Shown: positions 1 through 9,463 of the stretch, one piece after another
Numbering within the stretch: position 1 is the stretch's first letter
Layout: the number at the start of each line of letters is the position of its first letter
NCBI RefSeq assembly: GCF_013170825.1
Contig: NZ_CP033365.1
Coordinates: 5,406,001 to 5,470,000 of the forward strand
Origin: Mesorhizobium sp. NZP2298
Lineage (GTDB): Bacteria; Pseudomonadota; Alphaproteobacteria; Rhizobiales; Rhizobiaceae
DNA length: 64,000 bases
Direction of reading: 5' to 3'
The notes under the pieces: generated by a model
Databases searched by the model: none
The model's input: the letters and a program-made list of their open reading frames with translations, nothing else
What the model was told of the DNA's origin: nothing
Translations under genes and position numbers: made by a program

Positions 1-657
1 GATGCGTCCGCCAATTGCGGCGTCGAACGGCCCGTCGGGTCCGATAAACGGCCATGTGCCCAGCCGCTTGGCGAAGTTGCTCAACACGCAGGAATGGCTT
101 GCCAGCTGGTCCGGATGGGCCGGCCGGCCATTTCTGTTCCAGTAGTCCGGCGTGGCGCAGACATAGTTGCGAACCTCGCCAAGGCGCCTCGCGATCAAGG
201 CGGAATCGGCCTGCCCGCCGAAACGGATGGCGACATCGTAGCCCTCCTCGACAATGCCGACGACGTAGCGCGCGGTCAGGTCGAACTCGATGCTGGTGAG
301 CGGGTTCTCTTCCAGGAATTTCGGCACCAGCTTGGTGATGCGCGTGTGACCAAGGACATTGGAGCAGGAAACCCGGATCAGCCCGCGCGTTTCCTTGTGC
401 AGGCCGCGCGTCGAATCCTGCAGTTCCGAGATGTCGTCCAGCAGGCTGCGAGCCCGCGGAGCATAGTCACGTCCCGCCTCGGTGAGGCTGAGGCGCCTTG
501 TGGTGCGGTTGATGAGACGCACGCCAAGATCCTCTTCCAGATCCTTGATCATGCGGCTGACCGCCGTGGTCGACATGTTGAGATCGCGCGCCGCCGCCGA
601 GAGGCTGCCCAGCAGGCAGACCCGGTCGAACACGCGCATGGCCGTCAGAAGATTCAT
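1..657 (-). CDS. LysR family transcriptional regulator (3' end cut by window edge)
   Basis: The reading frame opens with ATG at 657 on the minus strand and stays open to base 1, so the C-terminus lies outside the window. Residues 1-60 form a typical LysR winged helix-turn-helix, starting [10 protein letters not shown] and including the segment [20 protein letters not shown]. The part of the effector domain that is present continues through a LysR substrate-binding fold with VSCSNVLG and VAIRFGG segments, as in the AaeR/DsdC-like branch. It is divergent from the substrate-binding protein gene with about 130 bases between the two starts, the usual arrangement for a LysR protein that controls its neighbour. 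That regulatory link is inference; the family assignment is firm. Confidence 0.9.
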   Translation of the reverse strand, partial: MNLLTAMRVFDRVCLLGSLSAAARDLNMSTTAVSRMIKDLEEDLGVRLINRTTRRLSLTEAGRDYAPRARSLLDDISELQDSTRGLHKETRGLIRVSCSNVLGHTRITKLVPKFLEENPLTSIEFDLTARYVVGIVEEGYDVAIRFGGQADSALIARRLGEVRNYVCATPDYWNRNGRPAHPDQLASHSCVLSNFAKRLGTWPFIGPDGPFDAAIGGRI

Positions 658-785
658 CCTGGCTTCCCCTCGCCGCCGCATCTGCTCCACCCTTCGCGGC
701 GTCCGACAGAAGACAGCGCCCGGCGATCGTGCGGCAAGGGCATTCCACCGAATTTGGACGTAAAATCAACAATGGGAGAAACGAT

Positions 786-2423
786 ATGACATCCAAGCCT
801 CTTCATCCCGCGATCGATGCCTTTGCGCGAGGTACAAAAAATGGCGCGCTCGGCCGCCGCGAATTCCTGGCGCTGGCCAGCGCCTTTGGCGCCAGCACGG
901 CGGTCGCCTACGGCCTCATCGGCCAGCCGGTTCCGGCTCTGGCCGGAGAAGCGGCCCAGCCCAGGAAGGGCGGTGTCGTTCGCGTCGCCATGCAGGTGAT
1001 GGAACTGGAGGATCCGCGCAGTTTCAAGGTTTCGCAGATGGGCAACATCGCCATGCAATTTCTCGAACCGCTGGTGCGCTGGAAGCCGGATTTCACCTTT
1101 GAGCCGGTCCTTCTGCAGAGCTGGGAAATCAACGCGGACGCCACGGAGTACGTGCTCAAGGTCCGCCCAGGCGTGAAATGGTCGAACGGCGACGATTTCA
1201 CCGCCACTGACGTTGCCTTCAACATCACGCGCTGGTGCGAGAAGGGTGCCGCCGGCAACTCCATGGCCGGGCGCATGAGTTCGCTGATCGATCCCGACAC
1301 CAAGGTGGCGCGGGCCGGCGCGATCACGATCCGCGACGACCACACCGTGGCGCTGAAACTGTCGCAACCCGACATCACGATCATCCCGGCGATGACGGAT
1401 TACCCTGCATTGATCGTCCATCGCGACTTCAATCCGAAAGAGGCAGCCCTGTCGGCAAATCCCGTTTCCACGGGCCCGTTCGAACTCAAGAAGCTCGATG
1501 TCGGGGTCGCCGCCTCGGTGCGCAAGCGGCCGGAAGGCTCGTGGTGGGGCGGCGAGGTGTTCCTGGATGGCATCGATTGGATCGACTACGGCACCGACTC
1601 GGCCGCCACCGTCTCCGCTTTCGAATCGGGGGAGATCGATTTGAACGGCCAGACGCAGTCCTATGACGTCGCCATGCTCGACGGACTGGGCTTGAAGAAG
1701 AGCGAGATCGTCACCGCCGCCACCATCGTCTCGCGCTGCAACATCAACGCCAAGCCCTACGACGACAAGCGTGTGCGCAATGCCATTCAGCTTGCGGTCG
1801 ACAATGAGGCGGTGCTGCAGCTCGGCGCCAACGGCATGGGCATGGTGGCGCAGAACGATCACGTCGGGCCGATGCACCCCGAGCACGCCGACCTGCCGCC
1901 AATCAAGCGCGACGCGGTCCGGGCCAAGGCGCTGCTGGAGGAAGCCGGCCAGCTCGATTTCGAGTTCGATCTGATCTCGGTCGAAGCCGACTACCGCAAG
2001 GAAAGCTCCGATGTCGTCGCCCAGCAGATGCGTGACGCCGGCTTCAAGGTGAAGCGCACAGTCATCCCGGAATCGGCATTCTGGAACGATTGGACCAAGT
2101 ACCCCTTCGCGACGACCAACTGGAATGCCCGCCCGCTCGGCATCCAGACCTATGCGCTTGCCTATCAGAGCGGCTCGGCATGGAACGAGACAGGGTTTGC
2201 CGATCCGGCGTTCGATGCCAAGGTTCACAAGGCCAATGCCATCGCCGATCCGGATCAGCGTCGCGCGGTTATGAAGGAATTGCAGCTGATGCTGCGGGAA
2301 TCCGGCGTCATCGTTCAGCCTTACTGGCGAAAGCTGTTCTGCCATATGAAACCTGCCTTGATGGGCTATCAGATGCATCAGGCCTATGAGCAGGATTTCA
2401 CGAGGGCCTGGCTCGCCGCCTGA
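786..2423 (+). CDS. ABC transporter substrate-binding protein, peptide/opine family 5 (SBP_bac_5)
   Basis: Periplasmic binding component that would deliver a peptide-like or other small ligand to an ABC importer. The start at 786 is chosen because GGGAGA lies just upstream; an in-frame start at 729 has no such site. The N-terminus carries a twin-arginine export signal (GRREFLAL, arginines at residues 24-25, then a hydrophobic stretch and an ALAGEA cleavage region). The 545-residue body has family-5 features such as the [12 protein letters not shown] segment and [14 protein letters not shown]. No permease or ATPase gene is next to it, and a strong hairpin follows the stop, so it appears to be a single-gene unit beside its LysR regulator. 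The ligand cannot be read from the sequence. Confidence 0.9.
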   Translation: MTSKPLHPAIDAFARGTKNGALGRREFLALASAFGASTAVAYGLIGQPVPALAGEAAQPRKGGVVRVAMQVMELEDPRSFKVSQMGNIAMQFLEPLVRWKPDFTFEPVLLQSWEINADATEYVLKVRPGVKWSNGDDFTATDVAFNITRWCEKGAAGNSMAGRMSSLIDPDTKVARAGAITIRDDHTVALKLSQPDITIIPAMTDYPALIVHRDFNPKEAALSANPVSTGPFELKKLDVGVAASVRKRPEGSWWGGEVFLDGIDWIDYGTDSAATVSAFESGEIDLNGQTQSYDVAMLDGLGLKKSEIVTAATIVSRCNINAKPYDDKRVRNAIQLAVDNEAVLQLGANGMGMVAQNDHVGPMHPEHADLPPIKRDAVRAKALLEEAGQLDFEFDLISVEADYRKESSDVVAQQMRDAGFKVKRTVIPESAFWNDWTKYPFATTNWNARPLGIQTYALAYQSGSAWNETGFADPAFDAKVHKANAIADPDQRRAVMKELQLMLRESGVIVQPYWRKLFCHMKPALMGYQMHQAYEQDFTRAWLAA

Positions 2424-2437
2424 TTACCAGGAAAACA

Positions 2438-2463
2438 GGGCGGCGCTTTCCGCAGCGCCGCCC
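2438..2463 (+). terminator. hairpin terminator after the substrate-binding protein
   Basis: A perfect 10-bp inverted repeat, GGGCGGCGCT and AGCGCCGCCC, closes a 6-base loop 15 bases after the stop codon. A T-rich stretch (ATTTCTTTT) follows some bases later. The stem is very GC-rich and stable, but the T-run is displaced, so this is a likely rather than certain intrinsic terminator. Confidence 0.6.
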
Positions 2464-2912
2464 CCGCCATTTCTTTTCACCTCAACGAGCATTTCGCCCC
2501 ACGGCGACACTATCGAGGACCGATGAGGAGCAGTTCAGGCTTCGCATCGGACACGTCGCGCAGACGCGTCCACACGTACCTTGCCTCGACAGATCCGCGA
2601 GAATCCCCGGCCGTGTCGCCGGGTTCGCCAGACCATCTTCCGTGCGAGAAATCCCGGTTTCCGCGTCTGTCATCGTCAAGAAGCTCCAGTTCACGAGGAG
2701 AGCTTATCTTTGCCGAAATGAAACGGAACCCGCTTTGATGGCCACTGACCTTCCCAAAAAACGGGAAAATTCACCCTTCCATGCCGGCGAAACTTCGTTG
2801 CTTTTCCAACAATCCGATGCAATCGTGACGCTCTGCGCTTCTCCTGCGTAGTGCATCGGGTTCAGTCGGCAGTCTTCGACCTCAAAGCGGTCGAAATCGC
2901 TGTTGGGGCACA
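2464..2912. other. intergenic stretch without a convincing gene
   Basis: About 450 bases between the substrate-binding protein terminator and the vanZ-like gene. Short open frames on both strands (60-80 codons) have no recognisable domains and no good ribosome binding sites. An inverted repeat TTCGACC / GGTCGAA at 2875-2895 sits just upstream of the vanZ-like start and could be a protein-binding site or part of its leader. Otherwise I see nothing here. Confidence 0.5.
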
Positions 2913-3281
2913 ATGACATCCTGCTCAGTCGTCTTACGGACCGCATTTGTCGTTACGTTCGTCGCGGTTCTTATCCTCGCGCTGCTGCCGGAGCCCTGGC
3001 TTCAGGAATTCGGGATCGATATCGGTTTCAGCGATGACAAGCTCAACCACGCCAGCGCATTCGCCGTCCTGGCCGCCCTTGGCAGTCTGGGATGGCCCAA
3101 GCATAAGCTCTGGCTGGTGATTTTCCTGGCCGCGGTCGGAGCTGCTATCGAAGTCCTTCAGGGGACGTCGGAGATAGACCGCGATTTCGATGTGTTCGAC
3201 TGGGTTGCTGATTGCATCGGCATCGCGTGCGGGCTGGTGGTGGCGGGTTGTGCAACCTGGCTCATGCGCCGTCGAGACTGA
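2913..3281 (+). CDS. VanZ-like integral membrane protein
   Basis: A 122-residue membrane protein with about four hydrophobic segments: one at residues 8-25, one after the DKLNHASAFAVLAALG motif, one around LVIFLAAVGAAIEVLQG, and a last one before a basic C-terminus (MRRRD). The DKxxHxxAF motif and the IEVLQ...R.FDxxDxxAD pattern are hallmarks of VanZ/teicoplanin-resistance-like small proteins. In rhizobia such single-domain proteins are common and have no proven role in antibiotic resistance. It converges on smc, with 50 bases between the stops. Exact function is unknown. Confidence 0.8.
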   Translation: MTSCSVVLRTAFVVTFVAVLILALLPEPWLQEFGIDIGFSDDKLNHASAFAVLAALGSLGWPKHKLWLVIFLAAVGAAIEVLQGTSEIDRDFDVFDWVADCIGIACGLVVAGCATWLMRRRD

Positions 3282-3331
3282 GCGCCAATCGCACATTGTC
3301 CCGACGGCGGAGCGCGATCAGCACGGACACG

Positions 3332-6300
3332 TCAGCTCGCCTCGCGCATCGCTTCAGCGGCCTGCAGATCGACCGACACAAGCTGGCTCACGCCCTGCTC
3401 GGCCATGGTGACGCCGAACAGCCGGTCCATGCGGGCCATCGTGATCGGATTGTGCGTGATGATGACGAAGCGCGTCTCGGTGGTCTTGGCCATCTCGTCC
3501 ATGAGATTGCAGAAGCGTTCGACATTGTGATCATCGAGCGGCGCATCGACTTCGTCGAGGACGCAGATCGGCGCCGGATTGGTCAGGAAGACGGCGAAGA
3601 TCAGCGACATCGCCGTCAGCGCCTGCTCGCCGCCCGACAGCAGCGTCATGGTCTGCGGCTTCTTGCCCGGTGGGCGGGCAAGGATTTCGAGACCTGCCTC
3701 GAGCGGATCTTCGGATTCGATCAGCTGCAATTCCGCCGTGCCGCCACCGAACAGGTGCGAGAACAGCCGCTGAAAATGGCTGTTGACCACGTCGAAGGCA
3801 GCGAGAAGCCGCTCGCGGCCTTCGCGATTGAGGCTCTGGATCGCTTGCCTGAGCTTGCGGATCGCTTCGATGATGTCCTCGCGCTCGGAAACGATCGCCT
3901 CCAGCCGGTCGGAGAGCTCCTTCTGCTCTTCCTCGGCGCGCAGATTGACGGCGCCGAGCCGTTCGCGCTCGATCTTCAAGCGGTCGAGCTGGCGTTCGAT
4001 CTCGGCCATCTCGGGCATCGGAGCGTCGACTTCCAGGCCGGTATGGCGAATGACCAGATGCGGTGGCGTGTTCAGCGTTTCCTGGATGCGCGCCTCGACC
4101 TCAAGCCGGCGCTCGTCGGCCGCCGTCAGCCTTTCCTCGGTACGGGCACGGGTCTCGCGCGCCTCGGCCAGCGACTGGATGGCTGAGGTAGCCAGCTTGT
4201 CCAGTTCGGCCTGCCTGTTCTCCGCTTCCTGCAAACGATCGGCGGCCGCCTTGCGCAAGGTCTCGGCCTCGGTAAGCTGCGACAGCAGCGCGCGCCGCTT
4301 GGCGTCGATCTCGTCGGGAGCATCAGCCAAGCGTTCGCGCTCGGCCTCGGCCTCGGCCTTGCGGTCGCCGAGCGAGGCAATCTGCGTCGAGGCGTTTTCG
4401 GCACGCACCAGCCAGTTGCTGCGTTCGGCGCCGATGGCATCGAGCCGGCGTGCGCGCGCCTCGGCTTCACGCCGCAATCCCTCATGGACGGCACGCGCGT
4501 CGGCAAGCGTGGCGCGGTCGCGCGAGACATTGGCCGAGGACTGTTCGAGCTGCAACTGCAGGTCGCCGAGATCGGGCGCGTCCTGCAACAGCATTTCGGC
4601 CTCGACGAAGGCCGCCGAGGTTTCCTCATGGCTGTCGACGATGCGGGCACGCGCTTCGTCCAAGGCGGCGCGCCGGCTCGACAGCTCGCCGCCCGCCTTT
4701 TCGGCGTCGGCCAGCGCATTTCGGGCAGCGTCCAGGCGGTGCTGTGCGTCGCGTCCGGCTTGGCGCGTGCTGCGTTCGGCCTCGCTTGCCTGGCGAAGCG
4801 CCTGTTCGGCCTTTGCCAGCGCCTCCTCGGCCTGGCGCAGGACAAGCGTCGCCTGCACCGCTTCGGCATCGAGTTCGGCAAGCCGGTTCTTCTGCGCCAG
4901 CCGTTGTGCCGCGGCCGTCGGCGCATCGGCACTGGCCGTGAGACCGTCCCAGCGCCAAAGCGCACCTTCGCGGCTGACCAGCCTTTGGCCCGGCGCAAGC
5001 AGCGCCTGCAGCCGGCGGCCGTCAGCCGCCTCGACGATACCGATCTGCGCCAGTCGGCGCGCCAATTGCGCGGGGGCACGAACCACGCTGGCCAGGCTCT
5101 TGATACCGTCCGGCAGGGCCGCGTCACCTGCATGGATCTGGCTTTCGCCCCAATGCACCGGCGCGCTGCGGTCGAGCGGCACGTCGAGGTCTTCGCCGAG
5201 GGCCGCACCCAGCGCCGTCTCAAAGCCGCGCTCGACGCTGATCTGCTCCAGCACCGAAGGGAAGAGATCGCCGCTGGCGGCATTGAGTATCTTGGCCAGG
5301 GTGCGCGCTTCGGTCTCGATGCCCGCCAGCTCGGCCCTGGCGTCCTGCAGCGGCGGCCGGGCAGCGCTTTCGGCGGCCCGGGCATCGATGACCGACTGCT
5401 CGGCCTGCGCCACCGCTGCCTCGGATTCTTCGAGCAGCGCCACGGCCTGTTCGACCAGCAGCCGCTTCTCGGCCGGATCCGGCAGGCCAGCCACCTTGGA
5501 GAGGATGTCCGACAATTCGCGGTCGACCTCGGCGAGTTGCCGGGCGAAACGGTCGCGGCGCTCAGCGGTTTCGCGCAGCGTCCGTTCGATCTGATGGCGC
5601 GAGGCGGCGGCCTCGGCCCGTTCGGCTGTCAGAGCTGCGAGCTTGGCTTCGCTCTGCGCAAGCGTCGACGCCGCCTGTTCGAATGCCGCGCGAGTGGCGG
5701 CCTCGCGTTCGGCGGCGCCGGCGTTCTCGGAATTCAGTGCAGCCTCTTCGGTGCGCAGGCGTTCGAGAACATCGGCATTGTCACGCACCATCCGCTCCTC
5801 GCGGGCGATGTCGCCGTCAAGTTGCTGCAACCGACGTTCGATTTCGGCCTGGCGGTTGCGGATGCGGCCGGCCTCCTCCTCGATCTGCGACTTGGCGATC
5901 GACAGGCGTTGGAAGGCGGCGGCGGCCGCGGCTTCCGCGTCGCGCAGGTCGGGCAAGCGGTGAGCGCCGATGCCTTGTTCCCTGGCGGCGGCCATCTGCG
6001 CGGCGGCGCGGTCGCCAACCAGGGCGGTGGCGGCAGCCAGCGCCGAACGCGCTTCGCCTTCCTGCGTCTTGGCCAGCGTCCAGCGCAGATGCAGCAATGT
6101 CGCTTCGGCCTTGCGGATATCGGCCGACAGGTTCTTGAAGCGTGACGCCTGGCGCGCCTGGCGCTTGAGGCTCTCGATCTGGCTTTCCAGTTCGCCAACG
6201 ACATCGTCCAGGCGTTCGAGGTTCTGTTCGGCCGCCTTCAGCCGCAGTTCCGCCTCGTGGCGACGGGTGTGCAGGCCGGAAATGCCGGCCGCCTCTTCCA

Positions 6301-6790
6301 GCAGCGCACGTCGCGCCTGCGGCTTGGCCTGGATCAACTCCCCGATACGGCCCTGCCCGACCATCGATGGCGAGCGCGCGCCGGTCGACTGGTCGGCAAA
6401 CAGAAGCTGCACGTCCTTGGCGCGCGCTTCCTTGCCATTGATGCGATAAAGCGAGCCTGCCTCGCGCTCGATGCGGCGCGACACCTGCAATTCGTCGGCA
6501 TCGTTGAACGCGGCAGGCGCCGAGCGGTCGGTATTGTCGAGGAAAAGCGTGACTTCGGCGGTATTGCGCGCGGGCCGCGTACCCGAGCCGGAAAAGATCA
6601 CGTCGTCCATGCCGGACGCGCGCATGTTCTTGTAGGAGCTTTCGCCCATCACCCAGCGCAGCGCCTCGACAAGGTTCGACTTGCCGCAGCCGTTCGGCCC
6701 GACAATGCCCGTCAGGCCGCGTTCAATGACGAACTCGCCGGGCTCGACGAAGGACTTGAAACCAAGGAGGCGGAGGCGCGAGAACTTCAT
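3332..6790 (-). CDS. smc: chromosome segregation protein SMC
   Basis: ATPase core of the SMC-ScpAB condensin, which compacts and helps segregate the chromosome. The 1152-residue protein shows the full architecture: Walker A GPNGCGKS at residues 31-38, a long Ala/Glu/Arg-rich coiled coil, a hinge in the middle (around residues 500-640), the returning coiled coil, and a C-terminal head with the signature LLSGGEQ followed by Walker B CVLDEVDAP. Length matches alphaproteobacterial SMC. The start at 6790 (MKFSRLRLLGFKSFVEPG) is the conserved SMC N-terminus. The DsbA-like gene lies 57 bases upstream in the same direction, so the two may share transcripts. The scpA/scpB genes are not in this window. 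Confidence 0.97.
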   Translation of the reverse strand: MKFSRLRLLGFKSFVEPGEFVIERGLTGIVGPNGCGKSNLVEALRWVMGESSYKNMRASGMDDVIFSGSGTRPARNTAEVTLFLDNTDRSAPAAFNDADELQVSRRIEREAGSLYRINGKEARAKDVQLLFADQSTGARSPSMVGQGRIGELIQAKPQARRALLEEAAGISGLHTRRHEAELRLKAAEQNLERLDDVVGELESQIESLKRQARQASRFKNLSADIRKAEATLLHLRWTLAKTQEGEARSALAAATALVGDRAAAQMAAAREQGIGAHRLPDLRDAEAAAAAAFQRLSIAKSQIEEEAGRIRNRQAEIERRLQQLDGDIAREERMVRDNADVLERLRTEEAALNSENAGAAEREAATRAAFEQAASTLAQSEAKLAALTAERAEAAASRHQIERTLRETAERRDRFARQLAEVDRELSDILSKVAGLPDPAEKRLLVEQAVALLEESEAAVAQAEQSVIDARAAESAARPPLQDARAELAGIETEARTLAKILNAASGDLFPSVLEQISVERGFETALGAALGEDLDVPLDRSAPVHWGESQIHAGDAALPDGIKSLASVVRAPAQLARRLAQIGIVEAADGRRLQALLAPGQRLVSREGALWRWDGLTASADAPTAAAQRLAQKNRLAELDAEAVQATLVLRQAEEALAKAEQALRQASEAERSTRQAGRDAQHRLDAARNALADAEKAGGELSSRRAALDEARARIVDSHEETSAAFVEAEMLLQDAPDLGDLQLQLEQSSANVSRDRATLADARAVHEGLRREAEARARRLDAIGAERSNWLVRAENASTQIASLGDRKAEAEAERERLADAPDEIDAKRRALLSQLTEAETLRKAAADRLQEAENRQAELDKLATSAIQSLAEARETRARTEERLTAADERRLEVEARIQETLNTPPHLVIRHTGLEVDAPMPEMAEIERQLDRLKIERERLGAVNLRAEEEQKELSDRLEAIVSEREDIIEAIRKLRQAIQSLNREGRERLLAAFDVVNSHFQRLFSHLFGGGTAELQLIESEDPLEAGLEILARPPGKKPQTMTLLSGGEQALTAMSLIFAVFLTNPAPICVLDEVDAPLDDHNVERFCNLMDEMAKTTETRFVIITHNPITMARMDRLFGVTMAEQGVSQLVSVDLQAAEAMREAS

Positions 6791-6847
6791 TCACGCGCCC
6801 CATAAAGGCGAGCGCCGAAACGCTGCCGCTTCAGCGCTGACCTGATG

Positions 6848-7591
6848 TCAGAGCAGAGGGTCGATGATGGCCGACATTTCCTCAATCGACATCGCCCCTT
6901 TGTAGGTCTTACCGTTGATGAAGAAGGTCGGTGTCGAGTCGACCTTGAATTCACTGGCGCCGCGCTTCTGGACAGATCTCACATCGTCCAGAAGTTTCTG
7001 GTCCGTCAAGCAGGCCTCGAAGGACTCCTGTGTAAAACCGGCGAGCTTCGAGATTTGCAGCAGCGCATCCTTGGTGTTGGACACGCCAACCCAGTTCGCC
7101 TGCTGCCGGAACAGCACGTCCACCATCGGGAAATAGTTATCCTTGGCGCAGCGCGCCAGCATGAAACCGGCTTCCGCGCTCGGATCGAACGGAAATTCGC
7201 GCAGGATATAGCGCGCCTTGCCGGTGTCGATGTACTTGGTCTTCAGATCCGGGAAGGTGGTCTCAGCGAAATGCGCGCAGTGCGGGCAGGTCATGGAGGC
7301 GTATTCGACGATGGTGACCTTGGCGTCATCCTTGCCGAGCTGCTTGTCGGGCAGCGCGCCCGGCTTCAGCAATTCGGCCATGTCGACGGTGCCCTGCGCT
7401 TCCGGCACCTGGACAGCCGCCGGTGTTGCCGGCTTTGCGGGTGCGGCCGGATCAGCAGGCTTCACATCCGCCGCCTTGGCCTCTTCGCCGGAGTCGCTGC
7501 AGGCGGCAAGCAGGGCAACCGCCGGGATCGCGGCCAGCGAAGACAGGACGTTTCTGCGAGACAGACTTTTGCCGAACGAAGGACGGTTCAT
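6848..7591 (-). CDS. DsbA-family thiol:disulfide protein (thioredoxin-fold, exported)
   Basis: Exported thioredoxin-fold protein predicted to form or shuffle disulfides in the periplasm. The 247-residue product begins with a Tat-like SRRNVLSSLA motif (residues 11-20) and a hydrophobic stretch ending in a lipobox, LLAAC (Cys31), so it may be a membrane-anchored lipoprotein. After an Ala/Pro-rich linker, the active site CPHC is at residues 102-105, and a cis-proline loop STPTFFING occurs near the C-terminus, as in the DsbA/BdbD-like thioredoxin_4 group. The ATG at 7591 has AGG at proper spacing; a GTG three codons upstream is less likely. Location just upstream of smc is common in rhizobia. Confidence 0.9.
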   Translation of the reverse strand: MNRPSFGKSLSRRNVLSSLAAIPAVALLAACSDSGEEAKAADVKPADPAAPAKPATPAAVQVPEAQGTVDMAELLKPGALPDKQLGKDDAKVTIVEYASMTCPHCAHFAETTFPDLKTKYIDTGKARYILREFPFDPSAEAGFMLARCAKDNYFPMVDVLFRQQANWVGVSNTKDALLQISKLAGFTQESFEACLTDQKLLDDVRSVQKRGASEFKVDSTPTFFINGKTYKGAMSIEEMSAIIDPLL

Positions 7592-7745
7592 ACGAATCAC
7601 CTGACAAGGGTTGGATTTTGCAATGCAAAGGCACGAAAAGGCGAGAGTTGGCGCGAATTAAGGCATCTCCATCCCCAATCCAATCGCGGCACCCGACAAA
7701 GGCGATCACGAATGCGAGATGTTGACGACAAATCCATGACTGTCT

Positions 7746-8255
7746 TCAGGGGGTTTTTGACTTCCTTTCACCCAGGATGGTTGCGCCAAGCCTTTCCAGC
7801 GAGGCACGCAACCCTTCATCCTCGATCAGTTCGACCGTGCTGGACAATTTCGTCTTCTCCGCCGCCGTCAAGGGCCTGAAGCTGGGTTTAGGCCGTCCTT
7901 TGTCCGACGTCACCGGTTTTTGCACGATCCTGATGCGGCCTATTGCCGTAAAGCCGAGGAAGGCGTTGACCCGGTTGATGATCTCGCCGGTTTCATGCTG
8001 CAGATGAAGCGCCGCCATGCCCTCGCAGGCGATAACCAGCACCGCCGGCTCGAACGGATCGTCCTCGTGCAGGCGACGCGGCCACTGGATTTTCTCGGGC
8101 CGCGAGCGGCTGGCGAGGCGCGGTCCGGCGATCTCTTCCCAGGACTGGACGAGACCGATCGAGATGCCTGCCCTTTTGCGCAGCACCGGATCGAGGATTT
8201 TGGTCGCAAGATCGCTCACCGGGACGGGATTGCCGTAGGGCGTTCTCCCTGCCAT
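7746..8255 (-). CDS. DUF721 protein, DciA-like
   Basis: A 169-residue protein of the DUF721 family, with the family pattern from LATKILDPVLRKRAG through VQSWEEIAGPRLA to the LVIACEGMAALHLQHET strand region. DUF721 proteins include DciA, the replicative helicase operator of most bacteria that lack DnaC; whether this member acts that way is inference from the family. The start at 8255 is preceded by GGAG at good spacing; a longer reading frame upstream to 8648 runs antisense to mutY and is rejected. It is divergent from mutY with about 50 bases between the starts. Confidence 0.8.
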   Translation of the reverse strand: MAGRTPYGNPVPVSDLATKILDPVLRKRAGISIGLVQSWEEIAGPRLASRSRPEKIQWPRRLHEDDPFEPAVLVIACEGMAALHLQHETGEIINRVNAFLGFTAIGRIRIVQKPVTSDKGRPKPSFRPLTAAEKTKLSSTVELIEDEGLRASLERLGATILGERKSKTP

Positions 8256-8308
8256 GTACGTTCTCCAGCCACGACCCCAGCAATACCGGCCAGGCCAATA
8301 CACGATCA

Positions 8309-9463
8309 ATGGCACCAGCAGACCAGACCCGCAAGGCCCAGCCCCCCGAAGCCCAGACCGGCAAGGCAATGTCGGGCGATATCGCGTCGCGCCTTCTGGC
8401 CTGGTACGACGTGCATCATCGCGACCTGCCGTGGCGCGTGAGCCCGCGCGACCATGCACGCGGCGTGAGGCCCGACCCCTACCGTATCTGGTTGTCCGAA
8501 GTGATGCTGCAGCAGACGACTGTCGAGGCGGTGAAATCCTATTTCCGCGTCTTTGTCGAGAAATGGCCTGATGTCGAGGCGCTGGCCGCGGCGCCGACCG
8601 AGGACGTGATGAAGGCCTGGGCGGGGCTTGGCTACTATTCCCGCGCACGCAACCTCAAGGCCTGCGCCGATCTGGTGGCTGCGCGTGGCGGGCGGTTTCC
8701 CGATACCGAGGCTGCCCTGCGAGACCTGCCCGGCATCGGCGCCTACACCTCGGCGGCCATCACCGCGATCGCCTTCGACCGCCCCGCCGCCGTTGTCGAC
8801 GGCAATGTCGAACGCGTCATATCGAGGCTGTTTTCGATCACGACGCCGCTCAGCGACGCCAAGCCTGAGATACGCGCCCATGTCGAGGCCATGGTGCCGG
8901 CGGCAAGGCCGGGCGACTTCGCCCAGGCGATGATGGATCTCGGCGCCACGATCTGCAGCCCGCGCCGGCCACGCTGCATGCTGTGCCCGCTGCGCGAGGA
9001 CTGCAGCGCCGTCGTCTCAGGCGACCCCGAAAATTTCCCGGTGCGGCTGCCAAAAGCCGACAAGCCGCAGCGACGCGGTGCTGCTTTCGTCGCGGTGCGC
9101 GAGGACGGTGCCATTCTTCTGCGCAAACGGCCCGAGAAAGGTTTGCTTGGCGGCATGACCGAGGTGCCGACCACGGACTGGACGGCGCGGATGGATGGGG
9201 CCACCACACCGGCGGCGGCGCCCTTTTCCGGCGATTGGCGGCGTGCCGGGACAATCACGCATGTCTTCACCCATTTCGCGCTCGAGCTCGACGTCTTTCG
9301 CGCCAATATAGAAGGTGAAGCGCCGGCAGGGTGTTTCTGGTCACCAGCCCATGAGATTGCCGGAGAGGCGCTGCCCACTGTCATGAAAAAGGCAATCGAG
9401 GCTGCGATACCCGGCGCGACGAGAAAGCAATCAACGCTCAGTGCAAAGAGGCCCCATGACTGA
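8309..9463 (+). CDS. mutY: A/G-specific adenine glycosylase MutY
   Basis: Base-excision repair enzyme that removes adenine mispaired with 8-oxoguanine. The 384-residue product has the catalytic glutamate in WLSEVMLQQT (Glu64), the helix-hairpin-helix LPGIGAYTSAAI (about 140-151), the catalytic aspartate in VVDGNVERV (Asp164) and the [4Fe-4S] cluster cysteines 216, 223, 226 and 232 with C-x6-C-x2-C-x5-C spacing. The C-terminal third is the NUDIX-like domain that recognises 8-oxoG. An alternative ATG 20 codons downstream (MSGDIASRLL) matches the usual MutY N-terminus better, so the start is uncertain. Its stop overlaps the next gene's start by 8 bases, implying co-translation with the HAD hydrolase. 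Confidence 0.95.
   Translation: MAPADQTRKAQPPEAQTGKAMSGDIASRLLAWYDVHHRDLPWRVSPRDHARGVRPDPYRIWLSEVMLQQTTVEAVKSYFRVFVEKWPDVEALAAAPTEDVMKAWAGLGYYSRARNLKACADLVAARGGRFPDTEAALRDLPGIGAYTSAAITAIAFDRPAAVVDGNVERVISRLFSITTPLSDAKPEIRAHVEAMVPAARPGDFAQAMMDLGATICSPRRPRCMLCPLREDCSAVVSGDPENFPVRLPKADKPQRRGAAFVAVREDGAILLRKRPEKGLLGGMTEVPTTDWTARMDGATTPAAAPFSGDWRRAGTITHVFTHFALELDVFRANIEGEAPAGCFWSPAHEIAGEALPTVMKKAIEAAIPGATRKQSTLSAKRPHD

Noticed and set aside
654..2378. Minus-strand open frame of 574 codons over the substrate-binding protein gene
   Set aside because: It is a shadow of the Tat-exported SBP frame; composition is unnatural and no motif is visible.
2482..2851. Small open frames of about 70 codons between the SBP terminator and vanZ-like gene
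   Set aside because: They overlap each other on both strands, lack ribosome binding sites and have no domain.
3783..6145. Long plus-strand open frames of 553 and 603 codons inside smc
   Set aside because: They run antisense to the smc coiled coil, have Arg/Ser- or Gly/Arg-rich compositions typical of shadow frames in GC-rich DNA, and lack domains or ribosome binding sites.
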